DNA from: JALHNF01 sp039809305
GTDB taxonomy: Bacteria; Patescibacteriota; Minisyncoccia; Phycocordibacterales; UBA5272
Direction of reading: 5' to 3'
Length of the DNA: 5,966 bases
NCBI GenBank assembly: GCA_039809305.1
Contig: JBDHUT010000034.1
Location: 1 to 5,966, forward strand
A program made the position numbers and the translations under genes. The notes below the pieces were generated by a model. It had not been told where the DNA came from. It searched no databases and saw nothing but the letters and a program-made list of their open reading frames with translations. How positions within the stretch are numbered: the first letter of the stretch is position 1; every line of letters starts with the position of its first letter. Shown here one piece after another: positions 1 through 5,777 of the stretch.

Positions 1-359
1 TGGTTGGCTCAGAAGGTGTGGGCAGGGATAAGTCAAAAAGAAAAGATATGGCTGAAGTTGTTTCAGAACTTGCTGATTACGCTGTTGTCTCAGATACAGA
101 TCCGTACGACGAAGACCCAGAGCTTATTGTAGAAGAAATAGGGCAATATCTAGCGGAGGCTGGTTGGAAAAGAAATGAACAATTCTTCCTTATCTCTGAT
201 CGTCGGCTTGGTATTAGAAAAGCATTATCGTTGGCACAGTCGGGAGACATTGTCGTATGTACTGCTATGGGTGCTCAGGAGACAATGATTCGAGAGAATG
301 GCAAGGCCTATCCTTGGAGTGAAAGAGAAGTTGTGCGAGAGGAGCTTTTGCGTGTATAG
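1..359 (+). CDS. murE: MurE-type Mur ligase, C-terminal end (5' truncated by window edge)
   Basis: This is the last part of a Mur ligase that most resembles MurE, the cytoplasmic ATP-dependent enzyme adding the third amino acid to UDP-MurNAc-L-Ala-D-Glu. The frame is open to the left edge (first full codon at position 3), so the GTG at 18 is an internal valine and not a start. The visible segment is the C-terminal Rossmann-like domain. It opens with the G-x-G-R-D-K-x-K-R-x-x-M-A signature (about 15-55), which corresponds to the G-x-D-R-D-x-x-K-R-x-x-M of MurE. It continues with a V-V-S-D-T-D-P-Y-D-E-D-P stretch (about 84-119) and ends with a P-W-S-E-R-E-V-V-R-E segment before TAG at 357-359. 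The usual D-D-N-P-R substrate motif reads D-T-D-P-Y, and the usual G-K-G-H-E reads A-M-G-A-Q-E. The diamino acid used is therefore uncertain, and it could be a MurE-like paralogue. The elp3 start follows after 9 bp. Confidence 0.8.
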   Translation, partial: VGSEGVGRDKSKRKDMAEVVSELADYAVVSDTDPYDEDPELIVEEIGQYLAEAGWKRNEQFFLISDRRLGIRKALSLAQSGDIVVCTAMGAQETMIRENGKAYPWSEREVVREELLRV

Positions 360-368
360 TCGCTATAT

Positions 369-2054
369 ATGTTTGAGGGGGTCCGTTCCGAAAAAGACGT
401 AGAAAAATTAAAGCGTCACGTAATGCGTGATGACGCTTTATATGCTGAATTTCTTGCTATTCGAGACGAGCTCGCTCAGTCTGGGTCTGGTATTATTGTA
501 AAGCGAAAATTTGCTAAACCTGAAAATGGAGAGAGGAAAATGCCTTCCAATGCAGAAATTCTCTTGTGGTACAAAAAACGCGTTACAGAAGGCTTAGAAA
601 ACAAAAGTGAGGTACTTGAGCAGGTGCTTAAAAAGTTGAAGGTGCGGAGTAATTCTGGGGTAGCGGTAGTATCTTTGCTTACTAAACCATATGCGTGCCC
701 TGGAAGGTGTATTTATTGCCCTACAGAGGCAAATATGCCTAAAAGCTATCTGTCCAAGGAGCCTGCGGCTGCTCGTGCCTTAGCCAACAAATTTGACCCA
801 GATAAGCAGATTTCATCTCGCCTCCGTGCCCTTGAAATGAATGGCCACCCAATTGATAAAGTGGAAATGATTATGATTGGTGGAACTTGGAGCTACTATA
901 AGCGTGACTATCAAGATTGGTTTACAAAAGAATCTTTTCGGGCGTGTAATAATTTTAATGCAATAGAGGGACAAGAGTTAAAAGAAGGCGAGTTGTCCTT
1001 AGAAGCACTTCAAAAAATAAATGAAACAGCTCCGGTGCGAATCATCGGTCTTTCTATTGAGACGCGTCCTGATTATGTAAATCTCGAAGAGCTTAATAAC
1101 CTTCGTCGACTTGGTGTAACAAAAGTAGAAATAGGAGTCCAGCATCTTGATCAATATGTTCTTGATTTCAATCGTCGTGAAATGACAGTAGAGGCAATTG
1201 CGGAGTCGGCGGAGCTTTTACGAAATACTGGACTTAAGATTGTGTACCACATGATGCCTAACCTTCCGAAAAGTAATCCAGAAATGGATGTGCAAATGTT
1301 CAAAGATCTTTTTTCAGGCAAAGATCATCACCCTGACATGCTTAAGGTATACCCATGTGTCATTTTGAAAAGTACACTCCTTTATAAGTGGTGGTCGCGC
1401 AAAGAGCTTGAGTATCAGCCATATGACGATGAGACTCTTACCCAAGTGCTCGCTGACTGTGAACGAGAAGTACCTGAATATGTGCGTATTATTCGTATCA
1501 TTCGAGATATTCCTGCTACGTATATTGTAGCGAGTAGTAAGAAGTCTAATCTTCGTGAATCAGTGGACGAATATCAAGCAAAGCGTGGGGTAGTGCAAAA
1601 AGATATTCGAGCACGTGAAATCCGAGACAGAGAAGTATTGCCAGACGAATTTGAGCTAACTCAAACTTCGTACGAAACAAAAACAGGAACAGAAATATTC
1701 CTTCAATTTGAAAACAAAAAAGAAAATTCTTTAGCTGCATTTTGCCGTCTTCGTTTGCCGCGATGGAATGAAATAAAAGGTTTTGAAGAGCATGATAACC
1801 TTTCGGTTTTGCCGGGCAAAGCTCTTATTCGCGAGCTTCATACATACGGACGTATGGCAAAGATCGGTGCTCAAGGAGAACAGTCTCAACATATGGGTTT
1901 TGGCCGCCGACTTGTTTTAGAAGCTGAGAGAATAGCCAAAGAAAGAGGGTATGAAGGTGTTGCTATTATTGCAGGAGTTGGAGTGCGTGAATATTACAAC
2001 AAAAAATTAGGCTATACTTTGGATAGAACCTATATGGTCAAAAAGTTTACTTAA
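369..2054 (+). CDS. elp3: Elp3: tRNA U34 carboxymethyl-type modification enzyme (radical SAM + GNAT)
   Basis: Complete 561-residue Elp3, close to the usual family length. Elp3 uses a 4Fe-4S cluster, S-adenosylmethionine and acetyl-CoA to install a carboxymethyl-type group on C5 of wobble uridine 34. Bacterial Elp3 works without the other Elongator subunits, and none are seen here. The radical-SAM domain carries C110-x3-C114-x2-C117, the E-P-A-A-A-R segment (131-136), a G-H-P-I-D-K-V-E segment (159-166), G-G-T at 171-173, I-E-T-R-P-D-Y (230-236) and H-M-M-P-N-L-P (294-300). A linker at about 385-440 leads to the GNAT domain. That domain has R-E-L-H-T-Y-G (488-494), the acetyl-CoA loop Q507-H-M-G510-F-G512, the R540-E-Y-Y tyrosine pair and a closing Y-M-V-K-K-F. 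The cysteines that archaeal members carry before R-E-V are absent (about 412-423). No Shine-Dalgarno precedes the ATG at 369. A later in-frame ATG at 423 is possible but would lose N-terminal residues. The downstream gene starts after 5 bp. Confidence 0.95.
   Translation: MFEGVRSEKDVEKLKRHVMRDDALYAEFLAIRDELAQSGSGIIVKRKFAKPENGERKMPSNAEILLWYKKRVTEGLENKSEVLEQVLKKLKVRSNSGVAVVSLLTKPYACPGRCIYCPTEANMPKSYLSKEPAAARALANKFDPDKQISSRLRALEMNGHPIDKVEMIMIGGTWSYYKRDYQDWFTKESFRACNNFNAIEGQELKEGELSLEALQKINETAPVRIIGLSIETRPDYVNLEELNNLRRLGVTKVEIGVQHLDQYVLDFNRREMTVEAIAESAELLRNTGLKIVYHMMPNLPKSNPEMDVQMFKDLFSGKDHHPDMLKVYPCVILKSTLLYKWWSRKELEYQPYDDETLTQVLADCEREVPEYVRIIRIIRDIPATYIVASSKKSNLRESVDEYQAKRGVVQKDIRAREIRDREVLPDEFELTQTSYETKTGTEIFLQFENKKENSLAAFCRLRLPRWNEIKGFEEHDNLSVLPGKALIRELHTYGRMAKIGAQGEQSQHMGFGRRLVLEAERIAKERGYEGVAIIAGVGVREYYNKKLGYTLDRTYMVKKFT
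409..440. repeat. Inverted repeat / hairpin inside the elp3 5' coding region
   Basis: TAAAGCG (409-415) pairs perfectly with CGCTTTA (434-440). Inside it TCACG (416-420) pairs with CGTGA (426-430), leaving a 5-nt loop TAATG (421-425) and a 3-nt bulge (431-433). The alternative fold is a continuous 10-bp stem, 409-418 with 431-440, around a 12-nt loop. The element covers codons 14-24 of elp3, and the loop contains the in-frame ATG at 423-425. Read on the minus strand, the stem is followed by an AATTTTTC tract, so it also looks like an intrinsic terminator for antisense transcription. The base pairing is seen directly; any role is inference. Confidence 0.6.
1645..1671. repeat. Imperfect 11-bp hairpin in the elp3 interdomain coding region
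   Basis: ACGAA (1645-1649) plus TTTGAG (1650-1655) pairs with CTCAAA (1660-1665) plus TTCGT (1667-1671). The loop is the 4-nt CTAA and there is one bulged C at 1666. It lies where the protein passes from the radical-SAM part to the GNAT part (residues about 426-435). No T-run follows on either strand, so it is not a standard terminator. It may be fortuitous. Confidence 0.45.
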
Positions 2055-2059
2055 AAAAT

Positions 2060-3046
2060 ATGAAGCAAAAGACTGTTTTAATGACTGGTGTTGCTGGGTT
2101 TATTGGTTTCCATACCGCAAAAAAACTTTTAGATGAAAATTATAAGGTAATCGGTGTAGATAGCCTCAATGACTATTACGACCCTCTCATAAAGAAGAAA
2201 AGACTATCTCTTTTAAAACATAAGAATTTTATATTTCATAAATTGGATTTCACTAATTTAAAAAAAATAAACACAACTTTAAAAGGATATACTTTTTCTA
2301 AAATAATCCATCTTGGAGCTCAAGCGGGAGTGCGGTATTCGATAGAGAACCCTTTTGTTTATGAACAAACAAATTTCTTAGGCACTTTAAATTTATTAGA
2401 ATTTGCAAAAGCAAAAAAAATTGATCAATTTATTTTGGCATCTACAAGTTCAGTGTATGGTAAGAATGAAAAGCGGCCTTTTGAAGAGTCCGATGTCACT
2501 GATTCTGCAATTTCTACGTATGCGGCAACAAAAAAGGCATGTGAAATTTTAACACATACATACAGTCATTTATTTGGTATTAATGTTACTGTACTCAGGT
2601 TTTTTACCGTATATGGTCCCTGGGGACGTCCAGATATGGCCTTGTTTAAATTTACAAAAAATATCTTACTCGGTAAGCAGATAGATGTTTACAATAATGG
2701 TGATATGCAAAGATCTTTTACATATATCGATGATATTGTTTCAGGTATTTTGGGTGCTGTGAAGAAAGTAGAAAAGTACGAAATATATAATTTGGGTGGA
2801 GGTGAGACGGTTAAGCTTATGAACTTTATTAGTCTTATTGAAACGTATCTTGATAAAAAGGCAAAAATTAAGTTTTTAAAAATGCAGGCCGGTGATGTGA
2901 AGGAGACCGTGGCAAGCACAAAAAAAGCTTCAAGGTATTTACATTATAAAGCAAATACTGATATACAAACTGGTGTACAGAAATTTGTACAATGGTTTAT
3001 GGAAAATAAAAGTTGGCTCTTGGTCCTAAAGGATGGAAAACAGTGA
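2060..3046 (+). CDS. UDP-glucuronate 4-epimerase-type NAD-dependent SDR epimerase
   Basis: Complete 328-residue extended short-chain dehydrogenase, most like the UDP-glucuronate 4-epimerases that make UDP-galacturonate for capsule, LPS or other surface glycans. The NAD-binding loop is G10-V-A-G13-F-I-G16, with D34 ending the second strand. Family-typical segments follow: L-N-D-Y-Y-D (36-41), G-A-Q-A-G-V-R-Y-S (86-94), S-S-V-Y-G (130-134), P-F-E-E-S-D (140-145), the catalytic Y154-A-A-T-K158, L-R-F-F-T-V-Y-G-P-W-G-R-P-D-M-A (179-194) and T-Y-I-D-D-I-V (221-227). Two usually acidic positions differ: R-D-F-T-Y is R-S-F-T-Y (S219), and the A-D in the late G-D-V-x-x-T-x-A-D motif is A-S. About ten residues extend past the usual C-terminus. 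The start follows elp3 by 5 bp without a Shine-Dalgarno. Base composition is clearly more AT-rich than elp3. A 4-epimerase acting on a related UDP-sugar remains possible. Confidence 0.85.
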   Translation: MKQKTVLMTGVAGFIGFHTAKKLLDENYKVIGVDSLNDYYDPLIKKKRLSLLKHKNFIFHKLDFTNLKKINTTLKGYTFSKIIHLGAQAGVRYSIENPFVYEQTNFLGTLNLLEFAKAKKIDQFILASTSSVYGKNEKRPFEESDVTDSAISTYAATKKACEILTHTYSHLFGINVTVLRFFTVYGPWGRPDMALFKFTKNILLGKQIDVYNNGDMQRSFTYIDDIVSGILGAVKKVEKYEIYNLGGGETVKLMNFISLIETYLDKKAKIKFLKMQAGDVKETVASTKKASRYLHYKANTDIQTGVQKFVQWFMENKSWLLVLKDGKQ

Positions 3047-3077
3047 TCATTAAAGTATTAATTTAATTTCTGTATTC

Positions 3078-4199
3078 ATGAAAAAGATAAAGATTTTAAT
3101 AGTTGGTACAGATAAAGGTGTACTAGATAATGGGAGTACTGCTCAAACACGACAGATTGAGTATTTTAAAAACTTTAAAAAAAGCACTTTTTTAGTTTTA
3201 GGTGTTGGTAAAAATAATAATGTAGAAAAAGCAGGCGTACGTTTTTTATTTGTCGGGGGAAAATATAAAATTACCAATTTTATTAAATCTTTTTTTAAAG
3301 TGTATAGGCTTTGTAAAGTCGATAAATACGACATTATTTACACACAAGATGTTTTGTACTCAGGAATAATTGGTTTTTTGATTGCAAAATTATTTAGGAT
3401 AAGTTTTGTTCCTCAATTACATGGAGATTATCTAAATAATCCTCTTTGGATTAAGCAACGATTTGAAAACATTTTTCTTAATAAATTAGGTATATTTTTT
3501 CTTAAGCATGCAGATAAGATTCGTTGTGTGTCAAATCGTATATTGCAACAAGTGGTATGTGATTTTGGCGTAGACCGTAAAAAAGTTGCATCACTACCGA
3601 TTGGAATAGATGGCGCAGCTTTTAATACTAATAATGCTTTATCTTGGGATCGTCGCGAAAAAGAAATTCTTTTTGTTGGACGGCTGATACCTGAAAAAGA
3701 ACCACTTTTTTTTTGCGACATTGTTATTCCATTTTTACGTAAATATCAACAATTTAAAGTAACCATAATTGGTGAGGGGGAGTTACAACAAGAAGTTAGA
3801 AATAAGTTTATAGCTGCTGGTTTAGAGTCGAGATTATGTATGCCTGGTTTTTTAAAACCCTTAGAGTTATCTCTTTATTATAAGAGGGCTTTTGTGTATA
3901 TAAAAACGGCATTTTGGGAAGGTTGGGGTTTACCAATGGTTGAGAGTTCTGCGTGCGGTTTACCTTGTATTTCAACAGATACTGGTTGTGCTGGGGAAGT
4001 GATCATTCATGAAAAAAATGGTCTAATAATTGATAGTCAAAAATCTCAAGATTTTGAAGTGGCACTTGAGCGACTTGTTAATGATAGTGACCTCTACAAA
4101 CAACTCTGTAGTAACGCAGCTTTTTTAGCTAAAGACTGGGTTTTTGATACGATGAAAAGTAAACTAGAGAATTTCCTTATAGATGCTGTTAAAAAATAA
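3078..4199 (+). CDS. GT-B glycosyltransferase, family 4 (group 1)
   Basis: Complete 373-residue retaining glycosyltransferase of the GT4 type, with two Rossmann-like domains. The N-terminal acceptor half (1 to about 190) contains D-I-I-Y-T-Q-D (85-91) and P-Q-L-H-G-D (112-117). The C-terminal donor half begins with E-I-L-F-V-G-R-L-I-P-E-K-E-P (196-209), then I-I-G-E-G-E-L (230-236), M-P-G-F-L (255-259) and the diagnostic E-x7-E, E281-G-W-G-L-P-M-V-E289, followed by a G-x-P-x-I-S-T-D-T-G segment. No signal peptide or clear transmembrane helix is seen, so it is cytoplasmic or peripheral at the membrane. Donor and acceptor sugars cannot be read from sequence. Its place 2 bp before the ATP-grasp gene and near the PIG-L deacetylase would fit transfer of N-acetylglucosamine, by analogy with MshA and BshA, but a polysaccharide role is equally possible. 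A run of nine T lies in codons 210-213. It starts 31 bp after the epimerase, with no Shine-Dalgarno. Confidence 0.88.
   Translation: MKKIKILIVGTDKGVLDNGSTAQTRQIEYFKNFKKSTFLVLGVGKNNNVEKAGVRFLFVGGKYKITNFIKSFFKVYRLCKVDKYDIIYTQDVLYSGIIGFLIAKLFRISFVPQLHGDYLNNPLWIKQRFENIFLNKLGIFFLKHADKIRCVSNRILQQVVCDFGVDRKKVASLPIGIDGAAFNTNNALSWDRREKEILFVGRLIPEKEPLFFCDIVIPFLRKYQQFKVTIIGEGELQQEVRNKFIAAGLESRLCMPGFLKPLELSLYYKRAFVYIKTAFWEGWGLPMVESSACGLPCISTDTGCAGEVIIHEKNGLIIDSQKSQDFEVALERLVNDSDLYKQLCSNAAFLAKDWVFDTMKSKLENFLIDAVKK
3706..3714 (+). repeat. Nine-base T homopolymer inside the glycosyltransferase gene
   Basis: Nine consecutive T bases lie in the codons for L-F-F-C (residues 210-213). A gain or loss of one T would shift the frame in mid-protein, before the E-x7-E donor site. 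Runs of seven to eight T also occur in the next two genes (4283-4289, 5255-5262, 5359-5366), so it may reflect AT-rich composition only. Confidence 0.5.
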
Positions 4200-4201
4200 A
4201 T

Positions 4202-5158
4202 ATGAAACAAAAAATTCTTTTGACTGGTATTGGTGGTCCTGCTGGTATTAACGCAGCAAAGCTTTTTGAAAAGTACAAGGACTTTTTTTATGTGATAGGG
4301 TGCGACATAAATCCTCATAGTGCAGGACAGTTTTTTGTAGATAAATTTGTTATTTGTGAACGAGTAAGTGATGAAGAAAAATACTTAAATTGGATACGAG
4401 ATTTTGTTATTGAGAATAAGATCAATGTTGTCATTCCAACAGTAGCTGAAGAATTAATTTTAATTAATAAAGTTAAAGATTATTCTGGGTGTGAAAATAT
4501 AAACATAATTGTATCTACTCAAGAAGTTCTTAATTTGTGTGACCACAAAAATAAATTATATGAATGGATGTCAAACTTTTTTCCTTTATATATGGAAAAA
4601 TGGTTTTTTGTTGATAATAAAGCAAATCTTTCTTTTGACGCTGATGATTACTTCATTAAACCAATAAAAGGAAGGGGAAGTCGTGGTTGTCGAATTGTTT
4701 CAAAAAAAGAACTTATTTTTTTGAAAGATAATAGTAGAGAGCAAATAGTTGCTATGGAGATTTTACCTGGTAAAGAATGGACTGTTGATGCTTACGTAAA
4801 TAGAGATGGAAGTTTTGCATATATTGTTCCTCGCTTGCGACTGGGTTTATCAGGTGGAATTTCTTCTATAGGTAAAACTGATAAAAATGAAAAAGTAATA
4901 AGGCAAACAAAAGAAGTTTTGGAAAAAATGAATTGTTATGGTCCTGTATTTGTTCAATGGAAAGAAGATGTATACGGTGAGCCGAAAATGGTTGAAATAA
5001 ACCCTAGGTTATCCGGCGGGGTTACTATTACTGCACTTGCAGGAGCGGATCCTATACAGTGTTTAAAATCCGAGTTAATTGACGAAAAACAACTACACGA
5101 TGTGAATTGGAAGGAAATTACCGTATCTAGATACTTCGAGGAAAAAATTGTACTATAA
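4202..5158 (+). CDS. ATP-grasp carboxylate-amine ligase, CarB/PylC-like
   Basis: Complete 318-residue ATP-grasp enzyme of the carbamoyl-phosphate-synthase-like group. Enzymes of this fold activate a carboxylate as acyl phosphate and join it to an amine or other nucleophile. The pre-ATP-grasp Rossmann-like part (1 to about 115) opens with L-L-T-G-I-G-G-P-A-G, then G-C-D-I-N-P (33-38) and V-I-P-T-V-A-E-E-L (77-85). In the ATP-grasp core, F-I-K153-P holds the ATP-binding lysine, G157-R-G-S-R-G is the flexible glycine loop, and E186-x5-E192-W-T-V-D is a strand near the nucleotide. E265-I-N267-P-R-L-S-G-G is the metal-binding motif, and R-Y-F-E-E near the end suggests a complete protein. Substrates are not identifiable. 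It starts 2 bp after the glycosyltransferase and ends 5 bp before the PIG-L deacetylase, so one transcript and one pathway are likely. By context it may amidate a uronic acid or re-acylate an amine freed by the deacetylase; both are inference. Confidence 0.85.
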   Translation: MKQKILLTGIGGPAGINAAKLFEKYKDFFYVIGCDINPHSAGQFFVDKFVICERVSDEEKYLNWIRDFVIENKINVVIPTVAEELILINKVKDYSGCENINIIVSTQEVLNLCDHKNKLYEWMSNFFPLYMEKWFFVDNKANLSFDADDYFIKPIKGRGSRGCRIVSKKELIFLKDNSREQIVAMEILPGKEWTVDAYVNRDGSFAYIVPRLRLGLSGGISSIGKTDKNEKVIRQTKEVLEKMNCYGPVFVQWKEDVYGEPKMVEINPRLSGGVTITALAGADPIQCLKSELIDEKQLHDVNWKEITVSRYFEEKIVL

Positions 5159-5159
5159 T
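5154..5159 (+). promoter_or_regulatory. Possible -10 box (TATAAT) directly before the PIG-L gene
   Basis: A perfect TATAAT overlaps the TAA stop of the ATP-grasp gene and ends 4 bp before the ATG at 5164. Transcription starting there would give a leaderless or nearly leaderless message. No good -35 is visible at 16-18 bp upstream, and AT-rich sequence produces this hexamer by chance, so confidence is low. Confidence 0.2.
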
Positions 5160-5163
5160 TAGT

Positions 5164-5766
5164 ATGAAAATTTTAGCTATTGGAGCTCACCCTGATGATA
5201 TTGAGATCGGTTGTGGGGGGAGTATAAAGAGACATGCTCAAAATGGAGACGAAATTTTTTTTGTTATTATGACTTGCGGTGAAGGGGGAGGGGTAAATGT
5301 TGAGGTAAGAAAAAAAGAAGCTCTGCATGCAGCTAATATTTTAGGTGTTTCCCAAGTATTTTTTTTAGATTATGAAGATACTAAAGTTCCAAATAACGTT
5401 GATGCAATTATAAAAATTGAGAAAATTGTTCGTGAGATTAACCCACAAAGAGCTTATATACCGTATCATGATGAGGTCCATCAAGATCATCGCAACACCC
5501 ACTTTAATGCAATTTCAGCTTGTAGAAATGTATCCCAAGTATTGATGTATGAAGGGCCTAGCACGATGAATACCTTTAATGTCACTTTTTGGATTGATAT
5601 TGATGCAACTGTCAAAGATAAAGTCGCCGCGATAGAAGCTCATGTAAGTCAGGGTCAAAAACAAATACTAAAAACCGATTCCATCATTGGTATGAACAAA
5701 TTTCGTGGTTTTCAAGCTCGATGTAATCAGGCTGAAGGGTTTGCTGTGTTTAGATATTTAGAGTAA
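5164..5766 (+). CDS. PIG-L / LmbE family zinc-dependent N-deacetylase
   Basis: Complete 200-residue protein, slightly shorter than the usual PIG-L members. The family removes N-acetyl groups from N-acetylglucosamine-type sugars. Examples are MshB (mycothiol), BshB (bacillithiol), PIG-L (GPI anchors), and several antibiotic and glycan enzymes. The zinc and catalytic motif is A8-H9-P10-D11-D12-I-E, with H9 and D12 as expected metal ligands and D11 as general base. G-C-G-G follows at 16-19 and R49-K-K-E-A at 49-53. The third ligand motif is H106-Q-D-H109, preceded by Y-I-P-Y-H-D-E. All key residues are present, so activity is expected. There is no signal peptide, so it acts in the cytoplasm on a nucleotide-, lipid- or small-molecule-linked sugar. 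It starts 5 bp after the ATP-grasp gene. No Shine-Dalgarno is seen: the nearest purine-rich stretch, around 5137-5144, is too far from the ATG. Confidence 0.92.
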   Translation: MKILAIGAHPDDIEIGCGGSIKRHAQNGDEIFFVIMTCGEGGGVNVEVRKKEALHAANILGVSQVFFLDYEDTKVPNNVDAIIKIEKIVREINPQRAYIPYHDEVHQDHRNTHFNAISACRNVSQVLMYEGPSTMNTFNVTFWIDIDATVKDKVAAIEAHVSQGQKQILKTDSIIGMNKFRGFQARCNQAEGFAVFRYLE

Positions 5767-5777
5767 TTATTGTTTTT

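Noticed and set aside
18..20. GTG as the true start of the first gene
   Set aside because: The frame stays open to the left edge, and the bases just upstream encode part of the conserved Mur ligase motif, so the gene begins outside the window.
1486..1503. Tandem 9-base repeat encoding R-I-I-R-I-I
   Set aside because: Only two units, and they lie in a conserved strand before R-D-I-P of Elp3, so protein constraint explains them.
1546..1740. Minus-strand open frame
   Set aside because: It lies wholly inside elp3, which has strong family motifs throughout; the translation resembles no family.
1843..1856. 14-base palindrome CATACG-GA-CGTATG in elp3
   Set aside because: It is short, lies inside the conserved H-T-Y-G-R-M-A coding region, and its two-base centre makes a poor RNA hairpin.
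2689..2919. Minus-strand open frame
   Set aside because: It is the antisense shadow of the epimerase coding region with no recognisable motif.
3049..3067. Terminator-like inverted repeat (ATTAAA with TTTAAT) in the 31-bp gap before the glycosyltransferase
   Set aside because: The stem is six A-T pairs only, with no GC and no T run, so it is too weak for a terminator. The gap also lacks a convincing promoter.
3143..3721. Two minus-strand open frames
   Set aside because: Both are antisense to the glycosyltransferase and have low-complexity translations typical of AT-rich shadow frames.
2060..4231. Similar starts of the epimerase and ATP-grasp genes (both M-K-Q-K followed by a T-G loop)
   Set aside because: Both begin with a Rossmann-like strand and glycine loop; the resemblance stops there, so duplication is not supported.
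4094..4318. Minus-strand open frame spanning the glycosyltransferase/ATP-grasp junction
   Set aside because: It overlaps two well-supported plus-strand genes and shows no domain or start signal.
5350..5543. 11-base direct repeat TCCCAAGTATT inside the PIG-L gene (5350-5360 and 5533-5543)
   Set aside because: Both copies encode V-S-Q-V within otherwise unrelated sequence; most likely chance.
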